From contig NZ_JAQGNX010000073.1 in the NCBI RefSeq assembly GCF_028293835.1, positions 1-46,037 of the forward strand: 46,037 bases of DNA. The letters run 5' to 3'. How positions within the stretch are numbered: the first letter of the stretch is position 1; every line of letters starts with the position of its first letter. The notes below the pieces were generated by a model. The model ran no database searches. It worked only from the letters and a program-made list of their open reading frames with translations, and was not told the DNA's origin. The DNA comes from Pseudomonas sp. (GTDB lineage Bacteria; Pseudomonadota; Gammaproteobacteria; Pseudomonadales; Pseudomonadaceae). The position numbers and the translations under genes are program-made. Shown piece by piece: positions 43,213 to 46,037 of this stretch.

Positions 43213-44748
43213 ATGGAGCAGATCGAGCCAGTGATGGCAGCTTTCACCAGCACTCCGGAACTCCCGGATGTTGCGGGCGGCAGGCCAACAGGGATGTCAA
43301 AAGTCAGATTCACCGCCCGGCCTCTACGTGGACAGGGAGGCACTGTTTTTCGCTCGATGTTCAGGAAAGGAGAGTTTTGCGTAACCGATGAGGATGTAAG
43401 GCTCATCAAATCAAGTCGTAAGCTGAAGCTGGTCATCCCGCGTAGCCAGATCTTTGATGCCAAAACCATCAGAAAGTACGTCTATTTCGATGTGCATGCG
43501 CCAGCTGGCATTCAACGCGTCGTCTTATTCGCTTCCAGTAACGGTGAAGCACGAAAAATCCTCGAATGGCTCCCCGCGCAAGCAACGCCTGCCCATGAGG
43601 CGGAGCGAACAGCGTTGTCCAGCTACTCCGAACGCATCCTCACGCTGACGCCGATCACGTGGGTCACTTATGGGCTGATCGCGATAAACGTGCTGGTCTA
43701 CCTGGCCATGTGCGCAAGCGGTGTCGGCGTCATGGCGCAGAACCTTCCAATGACCGTCAAATGGGGCACGAACTTTGGGCCTGAAACCCTGAGTGGTGGA
43801 TGGTGGCGCCTGGTCACTTCAGTGTTCGTCCATTTCGGCCTGATGCACCTGATGCTCAACATGCTCGCGCTGTACCAGATCGGCCGACTGGCGGAGCGTC
43901 TGTACGGCAGCGGGCGATTCCTGGTGTTGTACCTGTTTGCCGGCGTGATCGGCAGCATTGTGAGTGTGTTGTGGCATCCGACGGTCAACAGTGCTGGCGC
44001 GTCGGGTGCCATTTTCGGAGTATTCGGTGGGCTACTGGTCTTTGTGCTGAAATTCCGTCAGCAATTGCCGGCTTCGATTGCTGTGCAGCAACGCACCTCG
44101 ATAGTGATCCTCATCGCGTACAACCTGTTCTACGGCTTTACGCACCAAGGCATCGACAACGGCGCGCATCTTGGCGGGCTGGTTGGCGGCGCATTACTCG
44201 GCCTGACACTGGCAATGCCACTCAGCGAGCCAGCGCGCGCAAAAGTAGCGCTTAGAAACACGGTGCTTTCCTGTGCGCTTGCACTTGCCGTATTCGGCGC
44301 ATCGGCTTACCTGTTGGCGCGCGCCAGCGAGGGTACACGTGAAGAGCTTCAATTCAAGAAACTGGTGCTCGCCCTTGACCCCGCCGAGCAAAAAGCGATG
44401 AGCGACATGCTCGCGTTGATGCATCTACATGTCGATACGCAAAGCGAAAGAGATGCGGTAGCCAACAGAGTCATGCAGGAAGTCGTCCCACAATGGGAAA
44501 AGCTGTATGCCTCCTTCGACAATGTCCACCTATCAGCCAATTCGCCCAATACCGCACTAAGGGCCACGTTGCTGCGCTACTTCGACGACCGTCGGAAAAT
44601 GTACCGTCTGGCAGCCATCCTGGCACAGCGCGGCCCCGAGCCGGATGCCACAGTGCTGGCCCAAATCACGGCACTCAAGAGCGACGCATTGGAACAAATC
44701 GCCGCTATTAATAGACTGGCATCTACGAAAGCGGGTGGGGGTCGTTAG
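43213..44748 (+). CDS. Rhomboid intramembrane serine protease with soluble N- and C-terminal domains
   Basis: A 511-residue protein, much longer than the 6-helix rhomboid core. Residues about 25-140 are soluble and beta-rich with a closing helix (FRKGEFCVTDEDVRL; LVIPRSQIFDAK; YVYFDVHAP; NGEARKILEWLP), a layout like bacterial PH-type domains (fold-level inference). The rhomboid core (about 150-365) has GGWWRLVTSVFVHFGLMHLM, the catalytic Ser264 in NSAGASGAIFG and His319 in NGAHLGGLVGG, separated by 55 residues as in GlpG-type enzymes. A helical tail of about 140 residues follows. AAGGGA precedes ATG 43213. Substrate unknown. Confidence 0.88.
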   Translation: MEQIEPVMAAFTSTPELPDVAGGRPTGMSKVRFTARPLRGQGGTVFRSMFRKGEFCVTDEDVRLIKSSRKLKLVIPRSQIFDAKTIRKYVYFDVHAPAGIQRVVLFASSNGEARKILEWLPAQATPAHEAERTALSSYSERILTLTPITWVTYGLIAINVLVYLAMCASGVGVMAQNLPMTVKWGTNFGPETLSGGWWRLVTSVFVHFGLMHLMLNMLALYQIGRLAERLYGSGRFLVLYLFAGVIGSIVSVLWHPTVNSAGASGAIFGVFGGLLVFVLKFRQQLPASIAVQQRTSIVILIAYNLFYGFTHQGIDNGAHLGGLVGGALLGLTLAMPLSEPARAKVALRNTVLSCALALAVFGASAYLLARASEGTREELQFKKLVLALDPAEQKAMSDMLALMHLHVDTQSERDAVANRVMQEVVPQWEKLYASFDNVHLSANSPNTALRATLLRYFDDRRKMYRLAAILAQRGPEPDATVLAQITALKSDALEQIAAINRLASTKAGGGR

Positions 44749-44796
44749 CAACAACTGTCCAAGCATAGGAGGCCACGTGTTGCGGATGTACCAACC

Positions 44797-44872
44797 TCTT
44801 CGCGAATGAATTCCCCCACCCTCAATCTCCAGCGCCCACAAAATCTGTGGGCGCTGGCTTGCCTGTGAAAGC
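44797..44872. repeat. REP pair with 12-bp perfect palindrome
   Basis: TCTTCGCGAATGAATTCCCC (from 44797) and TGTGGGCGCTGGCTTGCCTG (from 44846) are inverted REP units of the GTGGGAGCGGGCTTG class. Within it, CCAGCGCCCACA (44829-44840) and TGTGGGCGCTGG (44846-44857) form a perfect 12-bp stem with a 5-base loop, possibly terminating the rhomboid transcript. Confidence 0.7.
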
Positions 44873-45051
44873 GTTCTGTCTGACACCCGACGTTAAGCCA
44901 ACCGAGGGGCATCTGTGCTGCTTCATCTGTCGGTAATTCTGCAGCTCAAGCCGACGCTCCCCCTCAAAGCCCACGACTCCAAAACCTACCGCTCGTCAGC
45001 CCAGCGCAAAATAATCTTTGACATCACCAGCCCTTTGCTTGAATATTTATC

Positions 45052-45065
45052 TATCGCATACGATT
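45052..45065. promoter_or_regulatory. Operator-like palindrome 1 of the Ohr array
   Basis: TATCGCATACGATT lies 50 bp before the 31-codon ORF. Its core CGCATACGAT recurs, with one change, at 45243-45252 and 45766-45775. Each copy precedes an Ohr-like reading frame, so it may be the site of a MarR/OhrR-type peroxide-sensing repressor (inference). Confidence 0.55.
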
Positions 45066-45114
45066 TAATCGAAAGCGATCAATAAGTCAGAGCTTGCCGT
45101 TTGGAGATCCAGCC

Positions 45115-45210
45115 ATGAACACCGGAAGCATCCACACAATGTTTATCTCTACTGATCACGTTTCCCATGGCCACAACGGCAATAACTGGATCACTGCATC
45201 AGCCGGTTGA
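45115..45210 (+). pseudogene. 31-codon ORF resembling the Ohr N-terminus (truncated Ohr unit)
   Basis: ATG 45115 has GGAG eight bases upstream and the frame closes at TGA 45208-45210. The peptide GSIHTMFISTDHVSHGHNGN lines up with GKTHTTLSSAGNTSRGHNGN of the Ohr protein encoded at 45291; over 28 aligned residues, 12 are identical, including S-x-GHNGN. It lacks everything after the first strands, including both catalytic Cys. It is preceded by the same operator-like palindrome as the full genes. It could be a decayed ohr copy that kept its promoter and ribosome site, or a short translated leader; the track of homology makes decay most likely. Confidence 0.6.
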
Positions 45211-45242
45211 TAAACGTTGTCTTTTTTAAGTGCCTAAAAAGA

Positions 45243-45252
45243 CGCATGCGAT
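45243..45252. promoter_or_regulatory. Operator-like palindrome 2 of the Ohr array
   Basis: CGCATGCGAT lies 38 bp upstream of the first complete Ohr gene. It matches the core of the 14-bp palindrome at 45763-45776 exactly and that at 45052-45065 with one change. Confidence 0.5.
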
Positions 45253-45290
45253 TTTGTCGCACGAAATCATTAAATTCTGAGGAAGCATCC

Positions 45291-45743
45291 ATGAGCAAGA
45301 TCGAAAAAGTACTGGTTACCGGCAAAACCCACACCACGCTCAGCAGCGCCGGCAACACGTCGCGCGGCCATAACGGCAACCTCGACATCGAACTGTCGTC
45401 GCCCGGCAGCGCCACACCGGCACACGTGCTCACTGCCGTCCAGCCGCACCCGAAAGCAGAGCAATTGTTCGCCGGGGCATGGTCGGCCTGCTACACCGCC
45501 GCGGTCGGGCTGGTAGCCGCAGAGCGCAACATTTCGCTGCCGGCGGATCTGTCCGTCGACATCGAGGTCGACCTGGGCCAGACTGGAACGGCCTACTTCC
45601 TTCAGGCCCGACTGACCCTGCGCGTGCCGGGGCTGGCACACGATGTCGCGACCGAACTGGCGCACATTGCCGATTTCATCTGCCCGTACTCCAAAGCAAC
45701 ACGCGGCAATATCGACGTTGTCCTGAGCGTGATTACGGCGTGA
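45291..45743 (+). CDS. Ohr/OsmC family organic hydroperoxide resistance protein, copy 1
   Basis: A 150-residue thiol peroxidase of the Ohr type, which reduces organic hydroperoxides in the cytoplasm as a homodimer. The peroxidatic Cys67 lies in LFAGAWSACYTAAVG, with the conserved Glu58 before it, and the resolving Cys131 in ICPYSKATRGNIDVVLSV, the family hallmark. The N-terminal part differs from classical Ohr: SRGHNGNLDIELSSPG replaces the usual GRDGR-type segment, with Arg25 a candidate for the active-site Arg. GAGGAAG precedes ATG 45291; TTG- or ATG-type upstream frame to 45207 is not needed. It is followed after 78 bp by a near-identical copy. Confidence 0.92.
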   Translation: MSKIEKVLVTGKTHTTLSSAGNTSRGHNGNLDIELSSPGSATPAHVLTAVQPHPKAEQLFAGAWSACYTAAVGLVAAERNISLPADLSVDIEVDLGQTGTAYFLQARLTLRVPGLAHDVATELAHIADFICPYSKATRGNIDVVLSVITA

Positions 45744-45762
45744 TGTCTGGATGCTTCACTAA

Positions 45763-45776
45763 TATCGCATGCGATA
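45763..45776. promoter_or_regulatory. Operator-like palindrome 3 of the Ohr array
   Basis: TATCGCATGCGATA is a perfect 14-bp palindrome lying 45 bp upstream of the second Ohr copy. It is the best-preserved of three related sites and suggests that this copy can be controlled separately from copy 1. Confidence 0.65.
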
Positions 45777-45821
45777 CAAGCGCGTGCGCATAACAAGCCT
45801 GCAAAACCTGAGGGAATCATC

Positions 45822-46037
45822 ATGAGCAAGATCGAAAAAGTACTGGCCAGCGGTAAAACCCACACCACGCTCAGCAGCGCCGGCAACACGTCGCGCGGCC
45901 ATAACGGCAACCTCGACATCGAACTGTCGTCGCCCGGCAGCGCCACACCGGCACACGTGCTCACCGCCGTCCAGCCGCACCCGAAAGCCGAGCAACTGTT
46001 CTCCGGGGCATGGTCGGCCTGCTACATCGCTTCGGTG
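45822..46037 (+). CDS. Ohr/OsmC family organic hydroperoxide resistance protein, copy 2 (cut by window end)
   Basis: The first 72 codons of a second Ohr gene. GAGGGAATC precedes ATG 45822. Over the visible 216 bases I count 12 differences from copy 1 (about 94 percent identity), with the long block between codons 12 and about 48 unchanged. The peroxidatic Cys67 is kept (FSGAWSACYIASV). Protein changes in view are few: VT to AS at 9-10, Ala to Ser at 61, and TAAV to IASV at 69-72. The high identity points to a recent tandem duplication or gene conversion. The resolving Cys lies outside the window. Confidence 0.88.
   Translation, partial: MSKIEKVLASGKTHTTLSSAGNTSRGHNGNLDIELSSPGSATPAHVLTAVQPHPKAEQLFSGAWSACYIASV

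Larger units (their letters stand above)
44749..45114. other. Intergenic region before the Ohr array
   Basis: A 366-bp gap holding an inverted REP pair (44797-44872) after the rhomboid gene and the first Ohr-type palindrome (45052-45065) with the AT-rich leader of the 31-codon ORF. No other gene is supported. Confidence 0.6.

Noticed and set aside
1..46037. Prophage, defence island, CRISPR or insertion sequence
   Set aside because: No integrase, transposase, restriction or Cas gene, no regular spacer array and no tRNA-linked attachment site was seen; gene content is ordinary chromosomal with a few accessory clusters.

Overview
The window looks like chromosomal DNA from a Pseudomonas of the P. 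fluorescens group. The evidence is the Entner-Doudoroff block mutarotase-hexR-zwf-pgl-eda, a complete cyoABCDE operon, a DUF2383 (PA2169-type) stress protein, a CheV-type coupling protein, and the typical Pseudomonas REP/REPIN palindromes between genes. I see no tRNA or rRNA gene, CRISPR array, insertion sequence, integrase or phage gene. The species assignment is inference from gene content; no search was run.

Layout. 1-4480: end of a sugar-phosphate mutarotase gene, the repressor gene hexR, and divergently zwf-pgl-eda with overlapping genes, a HexR-like operator and a strong terminator. 4511-7026: a DUF3820 protein, a DUF2383 protein behind a sigma-54-like promoter, and a membrane diguanylate cyclase. 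7372-13680 (minus strand): a four-gene operon for an RND pump (membrane fusion protein, permease) and its own response regulator and sensor kinase, with a candidate operator against the promoter. 14027-20454: a chaperone-usher fimbrial cluster (short pilin-like gene, major pilin, chaperone, usher, second chaperone, two-domain tip adhesin). 20769-24729: a small basic protein, a GlxA-type regulator, a Cys-cluster protein, a small exported protein, a GNAT acetyltransferase and cheV. 24861-26196: flavohemoprotein gene hmp behind three NorR/FhpR-type sites and a -24/-12 promoter. 26426-32252: dsbB and the cytochrome bo3 operon cyoABCDE. 32467-34700: a glycosyltransferase, a hexapeptide acyltransferase and a PAP2-like membrane protein. 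34812-36209: an AroP-like permease. 36669-41895: the NAD-dependent formate dehydrogenase operon fdsGBAD. 42401-44748: an exported protein of unknown function and a rhomboid protease with extra domains. 45052-46037: a tandem array of Ohr/OsmC-family peroxidase units, cut by the window end.

How it fits together. Central sugar catabolism, aerobic respiration (bo3 oxidase), formate oxidation, NO detoxification (Hmp), disulfide formation (DsbB) and organic peroxide removal (Ohr) are ordinary housekeeping and stress functions. The accessory parts are the fimbrial cluster, the pump with its two-component system, the glycan-like trio and the Ohr array. The most unusual part is the right end: a 31-codon ORF with its own ribosome binding site that resembles the N-terminus of Ohr, then a full Ohr gene, then a second Ohr copy about 94 percent identical in DNA over the visible part, each preceded by the same CGCATRCGAT palindrome.
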